In this document: piece by piece, positions 25,389-34,173 of the stretch | Layout of the letters: each line of letters begins with the position of its first letter | Numbering within the stretch: position 1 is the stretch's first letter | Assembly: GCA_965228425.1 (NCBI GenBank) | Contig: OZ245815.1 | Span: 4,154,001 to 4,218,000 of the forward strand | Reading direction: 5' to 3' | Length of the DNA stretch: 64,000 nt | Source of the DNA: JAJFJD01 sp965228425 | GTDB taxonomy: Bacteria > Pseudomonadota > Alphaproteobacteria > UBA8366 | The notes under the pieces: model-generated | The model's input: the letters and a program-made list of their open reading frames with translations, nothing else | Told to the model about the DNA's origin: nothing | Databases searched by the model: none | Program-made: the position numbers and the translations under genes

Positions 25389-26609
25389 GTGTACTCGCTC
25401 ACGGAAGACCGGGCGAAGGAATGGCTCGCGACATCGAACCTCCCTGCCCCGCGCGGCAAGGCCGCTGCGTCACCCGAAGAAGCCAGTAGTATAGCCGACG
25501 AGTTTGGCGGCAAGGCCGTGATCAAGGCGCTAATCCCGACCGGCCGGCGCGGCAAGGCCGGCGCGGTGCGGCTGGTGGACGACCCGGAAGAGGCGAAAAA
25601 AGCCGCCGCCGACATGATCGGCACCGAGGTCCACGGCTTCCAGGTCGAGCGGGTCTATGTCGAAGAGCAGATCAACATCGCGGATGAGTTCTATCTCAGC
25701 TTCACGATCGACTGCTATCCGCCGAAACTGCTGGCCAGCCGCGAAGGCGGTGTCGATATCGAAGAAACACACCGGACCAACCCGGATGCCGTGATTTCGC
25801 ACGACATCGACCCGATCGGCGGCGTCACGGAAGCCGTCGCCGCGGAGATTTGGCAGCGCTGCGGCCTCGAGGCGGCGCAGGTAAAGGTGCTCGCCCCGCT
25901 GACCGCAGGCCTCTACCAGGCCTTCGTCGCTGCCGATGCGGTGATGATGGAATTGAATCCGATTGCGTTGGATACGGACGGCACGCCGTCGCTGGTCGGC
26001 GCGATGATGGGAATCGACGAAAACGGTCTGGCGCGGCACGAGGACTGGGCCGACGATGCGGACGGCAGCCTGATCGCCGCCTGGCGCGGCTTCAACGAAC
26101 GGGAGAAGCGGGTCGCCGAGGCCAATCGAAAGATCAAGGGCGGGGCGATCCGCTACACCGAACTCGACGGCGATATCGCGCTGCTGGTCGGCGGCGGCGG
26201 GGCCGGGCTGCTGCAGCATGACATGATGCTGGCCGCCGGCGGCCGCCCGGCGAACCACACGGATACGAATCCCGGCGCGGGCATCGAGGAGAAGTTCAAG
26301 GTGGTGGTCAATTCGATCCTCGACAACCCGCAAGCCAAATGCCTGCTCGTCAGCTTCAACCATCAGCAGCTGACGCGCTGCGACCGCAAGGTCATTCCAT
26401 TGCTCGAGGTGCTGCGCGAGCGCAATGTCGATGTCAGCAAGTTTCCGATCGTGATCCGGCTGGTCGGCCCCGGCGAGGAAGAAGCGCACGCCCTCGCCAG
26501 TGACTATCCGGGTATCGTCTATCTGCCCTTCGACGCGTCGCTCGACGATGCGGTCAAGGCCGCGGTCGAAACCCGGAACCGGATCGTGTCGGACGGAGCA
26601 CCGGCATGA
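25389..26609 (+). CDS. NDP-forming acyl-CoA synthetase, beta (SucC-like) subunit
   Basis: The 406-residue ATP-grasp protein starts at GTG 25389 behind AAAGGAGA. It has the SucC layout: nucleotide-binding AVIKALIPTGRRGKAG near the N-terminus, ASREGGVDIEE, MELNPIAL (Mg2+-binding Glu and Asn), and a C-terminal domain with ALLVGGGGAGLLQHDMM. With the alpha subunit (4-bp ATGA overlap) it should form an acyl-CoA ligase of the succinyl-/malate-CoA ligase family, activating a di- or tricarboxylic acid with NTP. It could replace a CaiB transferase for acid activation here. Confidence 0.87.
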   Translation: MYSLTEDRAKEWLATSNLPAPRGKAAASPEEASSIADEFGGKAVIKALIPTGRRGKAGAVRLVDDPEEAKKAAADMIGTEVHGFQVERVYVEEQINIADEFYLSFTIDCYPPKLLASREGGVDIEETHRTNPDAVISHDIDPIGGVTEAVAAEIWQRCGLEAAQVKVLAPLTAGLYQAFVAADAVMMELNPIALDTDGTPSLVGAMMGIDENGLARHEDWADDADGSLIAAWRGFNEREKRVAEANRKIKGGAIRYTELDGDIALLVGGGGAGLLQHDMMLAAGGRPANHTDTNPGAGIEEKFKVVVNSILDNPQAKCLLVSFNHQQLTRCDRKVIPLLEVLRERNVDVSKFPIVIRLVGPGEEEAHALASDYPGIVYLPFDASLDDAVKAAVETRNRIVSDGAPA

Positions 26610-27496
26610 GCATCCTGATCGACGAGAACACCCGCGTGCTGGCGCAGGGGTTGACCGGAACGCAAGGACGGCGGGACGCCCGATTCTGCCTCGACTACGG
26701 CACCAAGATCATCTGCGGCGTCACGCCGGGCAAAGGCGGCGAAGAGGTCTACGGCTTGCCGGTCTACAACACGGTTACGGAGGCCGTCGCACAGCACGAC
26801 ATCGACGCCTCTGTGATCTACGCGCCGCCGCTGCGGACCAAGGATGCCATCCTCGAAGCGGTCGACGCCGGTGTGAAATTAATCTGCGCACTGGCCGAGT
26901 TCGTACCGCGCCACGATACGGTGATTGTCCGCGCCGCCGCCGAGAAGGCCGGCGCGACGATCGTCGGCTGTAACACCAACGGCCTGATTTCCCCCGGGAA
27001 AAGTAAACTCGGCGCGATCGGCGGCGACGATCCGGATGAGGTCTTTGTGCCCGGCCGCGTCGGGGTGTGTTCGCGATCCGGCGGTATGTCCGCCGAGTTA
27101 GCCCTCGCTCTCAAACGCGGCGGTCTCGGCGTGTCGACCTCGATCTCCATGGGCGGCGACGTGACACCCGGCACGCCGATGGTCCGCTATGTCGAAATGT
27201 TCAACGCCGATCCGGACACCGATGCCATCGTGATCTTCGGCGAACCCGGCACGACGGCAGAACATGAGGTCGCGGATTTCCTGCGCGCCGGAAAATGCGA
27301 TAAGCCGCTGGTGGCCCTCCTTGCCGGGGAGTTTCAGGAGAACTATCCGGAGGGCGTCAGCTTCGGCCATGTCGCGGCGATGATTCAGTCGGAATCCGAC
27401 ACGGTCTCGGCAAAGCGGAAGATGCTGGAAGAAGCCGGCGCGCATGTCGCACGGTCGCTTGGCGATATCCCAAGAATCATCAAGAAAATCTCCTAG
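26606..27496 (+). CDS. NDP-forming acyl-CoA synthetase, alpha (SucD-like) subunit
   Basis: The 296-residue protein has the SucD architecture: LIDENTRVLAQGLTGTQG in the CoA-binding Rossmann domain, NTNGLISPGKSKLG, VGVCSRSGGMSAELA, and phosphohistidine His255 in SFGHVAAMI (GHAGA in SucD). It forms the acyl-phosphate/CoA half-reaction with the beta subunit whose stop it overlaps by 4 bp. Sequence is diverged from TCA-cycle SucD, and no TCA genes are near, so a dedicated catabolic ligase is likely. Confidence 0.87.
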   Translation: MSILIDENTRVLAQGLTGTQGRRDARFCLDYGTKIICGVTPGKGGEEVYGLPVYNTVTEAVAQHDIDASVIYAPPLRTKDAILEAVDAGVKLICALAEFVPRHDTVIVRAAAEKAGATIVGCNTNGLISPGKSKLGAIGGDDPDEVFVPGRVGVCSRSGGMSAELALALKRGGLGVSTSISMGGDVTPGTPMVRYVEMFNADPDTDAIVIFGEPGTTAEHEVADFLRAGKCDKPLVALLAGEFQENYPEGVSFGHVAAMIQSESDTVSAKRKMLEEAGAHVARSLGDIPRIIKKIS

Positions 27497-27592
27497 CCAG
27501 GGAATGCTAATTCGGCCTGTTGGGGATTTTGGTGTTTTCAAAACCGATGTTACTCTGCGCGCCAAAGTAGACACCCATCGCAGGGATACATC

Positions 27593-28189
27593 GTGCGCCT
27601 GGAAAATTCCTTTGACGTTCCCGTCGCCCCGGCGGAAGCTTGGCGGATTTTGACCGACGTCGAACGGGTCGCCCCCTGCGTCCCAGGTGCCCGGCTGACC
27701 GAAGTACTCGACGACGACGCCTATAAGGGCACGATGCAGGTCAAGCTGGGGCCGGTCAGCCTGGCCTTCGACGGCAAGGCGCAATTCGTCGAGCGCGACG
27801 ACGACGCCCATACGGCCAAGCTGCGCGCCAACGGGCGCGAAACCCGGAACCGCGGGACCGCGGACGCCGACGTGACGTTTGTACTGGAGCCGCAGGGAGA
27901 CGGCACGCTGGTGCGCATTGAGACTGACCTACAACTCTCCGGTCCCGTCGCGCAGTATGGCCGTAGTCAGGGCGTAATTTTGAGCGTTTCGGAAGAGATG
28001 ATCGGCCGCTTTGCGGCGGCCCTCAAGAGAGACATCCTTGCCGCCGAGACATCGGATGCCTCGGATGCTTCGACGCCATCACCCGCAGCCGACACGCCAC
28101 CGCCGCCCGCATCCGGCGTGAGCATCGGATTGGGCGCCGTGATACGCATGATCCGCCGATTCTTCGCCAACCTTTTCGGACGAGCCTGA
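27593..28189 (+). CDS. CoxG-like SRPBCC protein
   Basis: The 198-residue protein begins at GTG 27593. Residues 1-150 match the CoxG / CO dehydrogenase subunit G family (MRLENSFDVPVAPAEAW; CVPGARLTEV; YKGTMQVKLGPVSLAFDGKA). A Thr/Ser/Pro-rich linker and a C-terminal basic-hydrophobic helix (VIRMIRRFFANLFGRA) follow and could attach to the membrane. CoxG proteins link molybdenum hydroxylases to the membrane and quinone pool. The three hydroxylase subunit genes follow after 4 bp. Confidence 0.87.
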   Translation: MRLENSFDVPVAPAEAWRILTDVERVAPCVPGARLTEVLDDDAYKGTMQVKLGPVSLAFDGKAQFVERDDDAHTAKLRANGRETRNRGTADADVTFVLEPQGDGTLVRIETDLQLSGPVAQYGRSQGVILSVSEEMIGRFAAALKRDILAAETSDASDASTPSPAADTPPPPASGVSIGLGAVIRMIRRFFANLFGRA

Positions 28190-28193
28190 ACCG

Positions 28194-29069
28194 ATGAAGC
28201 CGCCCCCCTTTTCCTATCACAGGCCGGATAGCGTCGACGAAGCCCTCGGCTTGCTGGCGACGCTCGACGATCCGAAGATTCTCGCCGGTGGGCAATCGCT
28301 CATGCCGATGATGAACTTTCGCTACGTCATGCCGGCGAACCTGATCGACATCAACCGGATCGGCGATTTGAGCAAAATCGAGGACTCCGGCGACACGCTG
28401 CGCATCGGGGCGATGGTTCGGCAGCGCGATCTCGAGTTCTCCGACGTCGTGAAAGCGCGCTGCCCGCTGCTGCATGCGGCACTGCTGAATGTCGGCCATG
28501 TCCAGACCCGCAACCGGGGCACGATCGGCGGCAGCCTGTCGCATCTCGACCCGGCGGCGGAATTGCCCGCCGCCTTGATGGCGTTGGATGCCACACTTCA
28601 TGTCGGCAGCCAACGCGGCGCGCGCGATGTCGCCATCAAGGACTGGGCGATGGGCTACATGACGCCCAACCTCGAGGTGGACGAAATGCTGACCGCGATC
28701 ACCGTCCCCGTTTGGCCCGCCGGTCATGGCGCCGGATTCGTCGAGTTCGCGCGCCGTCACGGCGACTTCGCGATGGCGGGCACCGCTGCGATGCTCGCCC
28801 TGTCGCCGTCCGGTACGATCGAACGCGCGGCCCTGGCGGTCACTGGGGTCGATGTCGGCCCGGTGCGGCTGCACGATGCCGAAGCGATGCTAACCGGCCA
28901 ACCGCCAAGCGAAACGCTGTTCGCCGATGCAGCCCAGACCGCCCGCACGGTACCCGGTCTCGACGACGTGCACGCCTCGAAGGAGTATCGTCGGAAGCTC
29001 GCCATCGTCATGACCAAGCGCGCCCTGGCGCAGGCTCACGCACAAATCCAGGGAGGCGGCGATGACTGA
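28194..29069 (+). CDS. Molybdenum hydroxylase, FAD-binding medium subunit (CoxM-like)
   Basis: The 291-residue subunit of a xanthine-dehydrogenase-family enzyme shows both FAD pyrophosphate motifs, AGGQS (31-35) and TIGGS (110-114), in a vanillyl-alcohol-oxidase-type FAD domain, plus the CO dehydrogenase flavoprotein C-terminal domain. It carries electrons from the iron-sulfur subunit to an acceptor. Its stop overlaps the start of the iron-sulfur subunit gene by 8 bp. Confidence 0.9.
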   Translation: MKPPPFSYHRPDSVDEALGLLATLDDPKILAGGQSLMPMMNFRYVMPANLIDINRIGDLSKIEDSGDTLRIGAMVRQRDLEFSDVVKARCPLLHAALLNVGHVQTRNRGTIGGSLSHLDPAAELPAALMALDATLHVGSQRGARDVAIKDWAMGYMTPNLEVDEMLTAITVPVWPAGHGAGFVEFARRHGDFAMAGTAAMLALSPSGTIERAALAVTGVDVGPVRLHDAEAMLTGQPPSETLFADAAQTARTVPGLDDVHASKEYRRKLAIVMTKRALAQAHAQIQGGGDD

Positions 29070-29547
29070 TCGCATGTCCATATCGCTGACCGTGAACGGT
29101 GATGATGTCACGCGCGAGGTACCGGTCCGGATGACGCTGGCCGATTTCCTGCGGCACGAACTAAATCTGACCGGCACGCATCTCGGCTGCGAGCACGGCG
29201 TCTGCGGCGCGTGTACGATCCTGATGAACGGCCGGACGGCGCGGTCCTGCCTGACGCTTGCGGTACAGGCCGACGGGCAATCGATCGACACCATCGAAGG
29301 TATGGCCGACGGCGACGACCTGTCGCCGCTGCAGCAGGCCTTCATCGACCAACACGGCCTGCAATGCGGCTTCTGCACGCCCGGCATGCTCGCCACGATC
29401 ACCGAATTGCTGAACACCAATCCCGATCCGACGGAGCACGAGGTGCGCGAATGGCTGTCGGGCAATGCCTGCCGCTGCACTGGCTACCAAGGGATCGTCG
29501 ATGCCGCCCTCGCCGCGGCAAAAACCCTTCAGGGGAAAGCCTCGTGA
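29062..29547 (+). CDS. Molybdenum hydroxylase, 2[2Fe-2S] small subunit (CoxS-like)
   Basis: The 161-residue protein has the plant-type [2Fe-2S] ligands Cys43, Cys48, Cys51 and Cys63 (GCEHGVCGACT...C) and the C-terminal helical cluster ligands Cys102, Cys105, Cys137 and Cys139 (CGFCTPGM; CRCTGYQ). It relays electrons from the molybdenum centre to FAD. Its TGA overlaps the GTG start of the large subunit (GTGA). Confidence 0.92.
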   Translation: MTDRMSISLTVNGDDVTREVPVRMTLADFLRHELNLTGTHLGCEHGVCGACTILMNGRTARSCLTLAVQADGQSIDTIEGMADGDDLSPLQQAFIDQHGLQCGFCTPGMLATITELLNTNPDPTEHEVREWLSGNACRCTGYQGIVDAALAAAKTLQGKAS

Positions 29548-31868
29548 GCTGGGTCGGTAGCGCCGTCAAACGGGTCGAGGATCCGGCCCTGTTGCAGGGC
29601 AAGGGCCAGTTCGTCGACGATATCCACCTGCCGAACATGGTCGAGGCGGCGGTCCTGCGCAGCCCCTACGCCCATGCCAAGATCGGCGGCATCGATGCCA
29701 CCGAAGCGCTCGCCATGCCGGGTGTACACGCAGTCATCACCCATGCCGACCTGCCGGCCGAGTTGCAGAACCAGATCCCGCTCTTGGTACCCAACCCGGC
29801 GATCCATTATCCCGTGATGCAGTACGTGCTGGCCAAGGGTGCGGTGCGCTTCGCGGGCGAGGCGATCGCCGTGGTCGTGGCCGACGACCGATACATCGCC
29901 GAGGACGCCGCGGAACGGATCATGGTGGATTTCGATCCGCTGCCCGCCGCCGGCGATTTCCGGGCGGCGCTGGAACCCGGCGCGCCGACCGCGCATGCCG
30001 AGCGGGACGACAACGTCGCCGCCCAGTTCAGCCAGGTCTATGGCGATGTCGACGGCGCCTTCGCCAAGGCCGCGCATGTCTTCCGCGAGGAACTATTCCA
30101 ACACCGCGGGGCGGGCCATCCGATCGAGTGCCGCACCATGCTGGCCGCGCATGACCCCGTGACCGATACGTTGACCATCTGGGCCAACACGCAAGCCCCG
30201 CATCGGCTGCGCGATGTCTATTGCCGGATGACCGGGGCGGCGGACAATCAGGTCCGCGTGATTTCGCCGGATACGGGCGGCGGCTTCGGATCAAAGGTGC
30301 AAGCCTATCCGGAGCATATGGCGATCGCCGCCGCGGCCATCAAACTCGACCGGCCGGTCAAATACATCGAAGACCGGCGCGAACATTTCCTCGCGACCCA
30401 CCAGGAACGCGACCAGTTCTGGGACCTGGAAATCGCCGTCGACGCGGATGCGAAGATTCTCGGCGTGCGCGGCACGCTGCTGCACGACAGTGGCGCGTAT
30501 CTGCCCTGGGGAATCATCACGCCCTTCATCTCGGCCTCGACGACGCCGGGGCCCTATGTCCTTCCGAACTACAAACTCGACGTCACCTGCGTGTTCACGA
30601 ACAAGGTCGCGACGACGCCGGTACGCGGTGCCGGACGGCCCCAGGCGACCTTCGCGATGGAGCGCCTGATGGACCGCATCGCGCAGGAACTGGGCCTGGA
30701 CCCGGCGGAAGTGCGGCGGCGCAACTACGTCCCCGCGGAGGCGATGCCCTACGCGGTCGGGCTCACCTTCCGCGACGGCAGTCCGGTCGTCTATGACAGC
30801 GGCGACTATCCCGCCTGCCAGGAAAAAGCGATCGAACTCTCCGGCTACGAGGATTTCCGTGCGAAACGGGAGGCGGCACGCAAAGAGGGCCGCTATATCG
30901 GGATCGGCATCGGAAGCTATGTCGAGGGTACCGGCCTTGGCCCGTTCGAGGGGGCGACCGTCAAGGTCACGCCGGGTGGGCATGTCATCGCCCAGATCGG
31001 CGCATCAGCCCAAGGACAGGGGCATCGCACCATGTTCGCGCAGATCGTCGCCGACCGGCTCGGCGTCACGCCGGACGAGGTGACCGTGACCGGCGGCAAT
31101 AGTTCTGACCTGGCGCACGGCATCGGCACATTCGCCAGCCGCGTGACGGCAAACGCGGGATCGTCAGCGCATGTCGCCGCCAACAATGTGCGCGAGAAGA
31201 TCCTCAAGATCGCGGCAAACCTGCTGGAAGCCTCCGAAGAAGACCTGGAGCTAGAAGGCGGCCGGGTGTTCGTGCAAGGCGTGCCCGAGATGGGCAAGAG
31301 TTTCGGCGAGATCGCCATCGTCGCGAACGGCATGCCCGGCTTCTCGATGCCCGACGGCATCTCGGTCGGGCTCGACGACACGACCTACTTCAAGCCGGAA
31401 CGGTCGACCTATGCCAACGGCTGCCACGTCGTCGAGGTCGAGGTGGACATCGAGACCGGCAATGTGGAGATTTTGCGCTATGTCACCGCGCATGACTGCG
31501 GCACGATCATCAATCCGATGATGGTCGAGGGCCAGGTCGCCGGCGGCGTGGTGCACGGCATCGGCAACGCGCTCTTCGAATGGATGCGCTACGACGACGG
31601 CGCCCAACCGACGACAGTAAATTTCGGCGAATATCTGCTGCCGATGGCGACCGAGATGCCAAATATCGAGCAATGCCATATCGAATCGCCGACCCCGCTG
31701 AATCCGCTCGGCGTGAAAGGGGCCGGCGAAGGCGGCACGATCCCCGCCGCCGCCGTCATCGCATCCGCCATCGACGACGCGCTGCGTCCCTTCGGCGTTA
31801 AGATCACGCAGGTGCCGGTGACGCCGGAATATCTGCTCGGCCTGATCGCGCAAGGCCGCAAAGACTGA
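29544..31868 (+). CDS. Molybdenum hydroxylase, large subunit (form II CoxL-like)
   Basis: The 774-residue molybdopterin subunit starts at GTG 29544, overlapping the small-subunit stop. Visible are DTGGGFGSK, VRGAGRPQ near residue 358, GASAQGQGHRT, and GVKGAGEGG with the catalytic Glu near residue 730. True form I CO dehydrogenases carry AYxCSFR at the active-site loop; this protein has the form II RGAGR sequence, so it more likely hydroxylates an organic substrate such as an N-heterocycle, aldehyde or acyl group. No coxD/E/F maturation genes are adjacent. Confidence 0.88.
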   Translation: MSWVGSAVKRVEDPALLQGKGQFVDDIHLPNMVEAAVLRSPYAHAKIGGIDATEALAMPGVHAVITHADLPAELQNQIPLLVPNPAIHYPVMQYVLAKGAVRFAGEAIAVVVADDRYIAEDAAERIMVDFDPLPAAGDFRAALEPGAPTAHAERDDNVAAQFSQVYGDVDGAFAKAAHVFREELFQHRGAGHPIECRTMLAAHDPVTDTLTIWANTQAPHRLRDVYCRMTGAADNQVRVISPDTGGGFGSKVQAYPEHMAIAAAAIKLDRPVKYIEDRREHFLATHQERDQFWDLEIAVDADAKILGVRGTLLHDSGAYLPWGIITPFISASTTPGPYVLPNYKLDVTCVFTNKVATTPVRGAGRPQATFAMERLMDRIAQELGLDPAEVRRRNYVPAEAMPYAVGLTFRDGSPVVYDSGDYPACQEKAIELSGYEDFRAKREAARKEGRYIGIGIGSYVEGTGLGPFEGATVKVTPGGHVIAQIGASAQGQGHRTMFAQIVADRLGVTPDEVTVTGGNSSDLAHGIGTFASRVTANAGSSAHVAANNVREKILKIAANLLEASEEDLELEGGRVFVQGVPEMGKSFGEIAIVANGMPGFSMPDGISVGLDDTTYFKPERSTYANGCHVVEVEVDIETGNVEILRYVTAHDCGTIINPMMVEGQVAGGVVHGIGNALFEWMRYDDGAQPTTVNFGEYLLPMATEMPNIEQCHIESPTPLNPLGVKGAGEGGTIPAAAVIASAIDDALRPFGVKITQVPVTPEYLLGLIAQGRKD

Positions 31869-31907
31869 CCATCCAACAAATCAAAACCGAATATCCGGGA
31901 GGACCAC

Positions 31908-32627
31908 ATGGCCAAACAGATCCTGATCGAAAAGAAGGGCCGGATCGTACACATCACGCTCAACCGGCCCCGCAAGGGCAATCTGATGAGCACCAGGATG
32001 AAGGAGTTCCTTACCGATACGGTGAATGATCTCGGCCGCGACGGCAAGACCTGCGCCATCGTATTGCGCGGCAACGGCAAGGATTTCTGCCACGGACGCG
32101 AGCAGAAGCTGCCCGGCGGCCCGCCGAAGAACGGCTTCGACCTGCACGCGCGCGCCATGAGCAAGATCCTTGCCGTCTACACCGCCTTCCGGAACTGCCC
32201 GATCCCGATCATCTCGGTCGTGCACGGCAAAGCGCTTGGCTTCGGCTGCGCGCTGGTCGGCGGGTCGGACGTCGCGTACGCCTCGGACCAGGCGCGCTTC
32301 GCGCTGCCCGAGATGCTGCACGGCACCGCCCCCACCCTCGCCATGGCGGCGTTGGCCAAGGTCGCGCCGAAGACGGTGACCGATCTGGTTTATTCGGTGG
32401 AGGAAATCGACGCGCAGACCGCGCTCGCCTCCGGCCTGGTCAGCCGGGTCTTCGCCCCGGATGATCTGGAGCCTGCCGTGGAGGGGTTGCTGAAGCGGCT
32501 ATCGAGCTACGACCCGGTCGACATTGCCGCTGTGAAGCGCTTCCAGTGGACCGGCCCGTCGCTGCATCCGGACATCATGTCGGACCTGGCGGGTTACACG
32601 CTGGCGACGGTGCGCTCACGCGGCTGA
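31908..32627 (+). CDS. Enoyl-CoA hydratase/isomerase family protein
   Basis: The 239-residue crotonase has FCHGREQK and VVHGKALGFGCALVGG as oxyanion-hole segments. Glu135 (ALPEMLHG) matches one hydratase glutamate, but the other position is Ala (GCALVGG), so isomerase or another crotonase chemistry is as likely as hydration. GGGAGG lies upstream of the ATG. It follows the molybdenum hydroxylase by 39 bp, probably in the same transcript. Its end overlaps the convergent flavoprotein gene by 12 bp. Confidence 0.82.
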   Translation: MAKQILIEKKGRIVHITLNRPRKGNLMSTRMKEFLTDTVNDLGRDGKTCAIVLRGNGKDFCHGREQKLPGGPPKNGFDLHARAMSKILAVYTAFRNCPIPIISVVHGKALGFGCALVGGSDVAYASDQARFALPEMLHGTAPTLAMAALAKVAPKTVTDLVYSVEEIDAQTALASGLVSRVFAPDDLEPAVEGLLKRLSSYDPVDIAAVKRFQWTGPSLHPDIMSDLAGYTLATVRSRG

Positions 32628-34085
32628 GTTCGCCCGCCCCGCATGGAGGCCGGCGCGACGGCCAAAGACTGCGCCGCGCAGCACCGAGGTCGCACCCGGA
32701 TACTTGCCGTAATACAGACCCGCCGTCTCTCCCGCAGCATAGAGGCCCGGGATAACCTCACCGCTGGTGTTGAGAACCTGCGCATCTTTCGTCGTCTTCA
32801 GCCCGCCAAAGGTAAAGGTGTTCGACGAAATAATGGGATAGGCCTTGAACGGCGGCCGGACGATGGGGGCGGCCCAGTTGGATTTCGGCGGCGACAGTTC
32901 ACGAGTCGCCAGTCCGTCCACCGTATGCGGATCGGTCTCGCCGTCGACGCAGGCCGCGTTATAGACCTCCACCGTGTCCTGCAGGGCCGTCGCGGGAATG
33001 CCGATCTCGGACGCCAGCGCCCCCAACGACGCCGCCTCGACCGGCGGCTGGTCGGACCGCACGCAGCGCTGCCAATTCTCGATATCGTCGACCGCCGCGT
33101 CCAAAATGCACCAGGCGATGCCGCCGGGCTGCTTGCGGATCGTCCGCGCGATCTCCTCGTAGTTGGCATCGACCGAACCCGGCGCTTCATCGACAAAGCG
33201 CGCGCCGTACCGGTTCACCAGGATTCCTTGCGTGAAGATCATCACGATCGGTTCCGTCACGCCCGAGCGCGGATCGATCGGCTGCGCATGGTACTCGCTG
33301 TAGTCGCCCGCCGGGGATGCGCCGATGTCGAGGCCCATGCGGATGCCTTCCCCCTTGTTGTAGTACCCGCCGCGCGCGACTGGGCGCATGTAGCGTCCGC
33401 TCTCGCCGAGGTAGTGCGCCACCATCTCCGGGTTCCCCTCGAAACCGCCGCACGCCAGGATGACCGCGCCGGCCTTCAACCGGATCGGCCGGTTCTCTTT
33501 ACCCGTCGCGTTCAGGCCGATTACCCGCGCGTCGACGTCTTGCATCAAGGAATGCGCGGTCGTCTCGTAGAAAAACACAGCGCCGCGGTCCTCGGCGAGC
33601 GGCGCCATCGTCTCTACAAGCGCCAAGCCGCCGCCACTGATGCCGATGCGGGGCGACGACCGTTCCGTCAGGCCGAAATAGTCGATGGGACCGAAACGGA
33701 CACCCTGCTCCTTGAGCCAGGCAATGGTCGGCGGCGCGCCTTCCGCAAAAGTCGAGACGAGCTCGGGGTCGGCGAAGGACATGGTCTTCACCACCCCAGG
33801 CCAGTTTTCGTAATCGACCGCGGTCTCGGCGACCATCGCCGGGTCCAGATGGTAACCGGCATTCGCGGCGAACATGTCCTCAAAGTCGGGCGCAATCTCC
33901 GTCTCGCTCGACATCCGAATGGCTGCGGTGGTGTAGCGCGTGTTGCCGCCGCGCTCCGCCATCGGCGCGCGCTCCAGGACCGCCACGCGGGCTCCCGTTT
34001 CCAGCGCCGCGACCGCCGCCGATAGGCCCGCCACGCCGCAGCCGACGACGACCACGTCGAATTCCTGGTTCTCGCTGCCCGACAT
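32616..34085 (-). CDS. FAD-binding dehydrogenase, TcuA-like (FAD_binding_2 family)
   Basis: The 489-residue flavoprotein has VVVGCGVAGLSAAVAALETG at residues 11-30, VAVLERAP, and the RGGNTRYTT segment. The latter resembles the GGN segment of tricarballylate dehydrogenase TcuA, as opposed to the GG(x)S of fumarate reductases. GAVILACGGFEGN and a C-terminal GLYAAGETAGLYYGKYPG segment complete the FAD domain. It may dehydrogenate a polycarboxylic acid, which would fit the MmgE/PrpD gene divergently next door and the TTT transporters nearby. That substrate class is an inference. Confidence 0.8.
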   Translation of the reverse strand: MSGSENQEFDVVVVGCGVAGLSAAVAALETGARVAVLERAPMAERGGNTRYTTAAIRMSSETEIAPDFEDMFAANAGYHLDPAMVAETAVDYENWPGVVKTMSFADPELVSTFAEGAPPTIAWLKEQGVRFGPIDYFGLTERSSPRIGISGGGLALVETMAPLAEDRGAVFFYETTAHSLMQDVDARVIGLNATGKENRPIRLKAGAVILACGGFEGNPEMVAHYLGESGRYMRPVARGGYYNKGEGIRMGLDIGASPAGDYSEYHAQPIDPRSGVTEPIVMIFTQGILVNRYGARFVDEAPGSVDANYEEIARTIRKQPGGIAWCILDAAVDDIENWQRCVRSDQPPVEAASLGALASEIGIPATALQDTVEVYNAACVDGETDPHTVDGLATRELSPPKSNWAAPIVRPPFKAYPIISSNTFTFGGLKTTKDAQVLNTSGEVIPGLYAAGETAGLYYGKYPGATSVLRGAVFGRRAGLHAGRANSAA

Positions 34086-34173
34086 GCCTCGAATTCCACC
34101 TTGTGGTAATGTCCCGACAAGTTAATCGCCAAACAACAACCGCGGCAAATAAAGCAAAAAGACGGAGGATCGC

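Noticed and set aside
29544..31868. Annotation as aerobic CO dehydrogenase
   Set aside because: The active-site loop is RGAGR (form II), not AYxCSFR, and the maturation genes are missing, so CO oxidation is not supported.
32643..34025. 460-codon plus-strand ORF opposite the TcuA-like flavoprotein
   Set aside because: Antisense shadow of a gene with clear FAD motifs; low-complexity Arg-rich translation.
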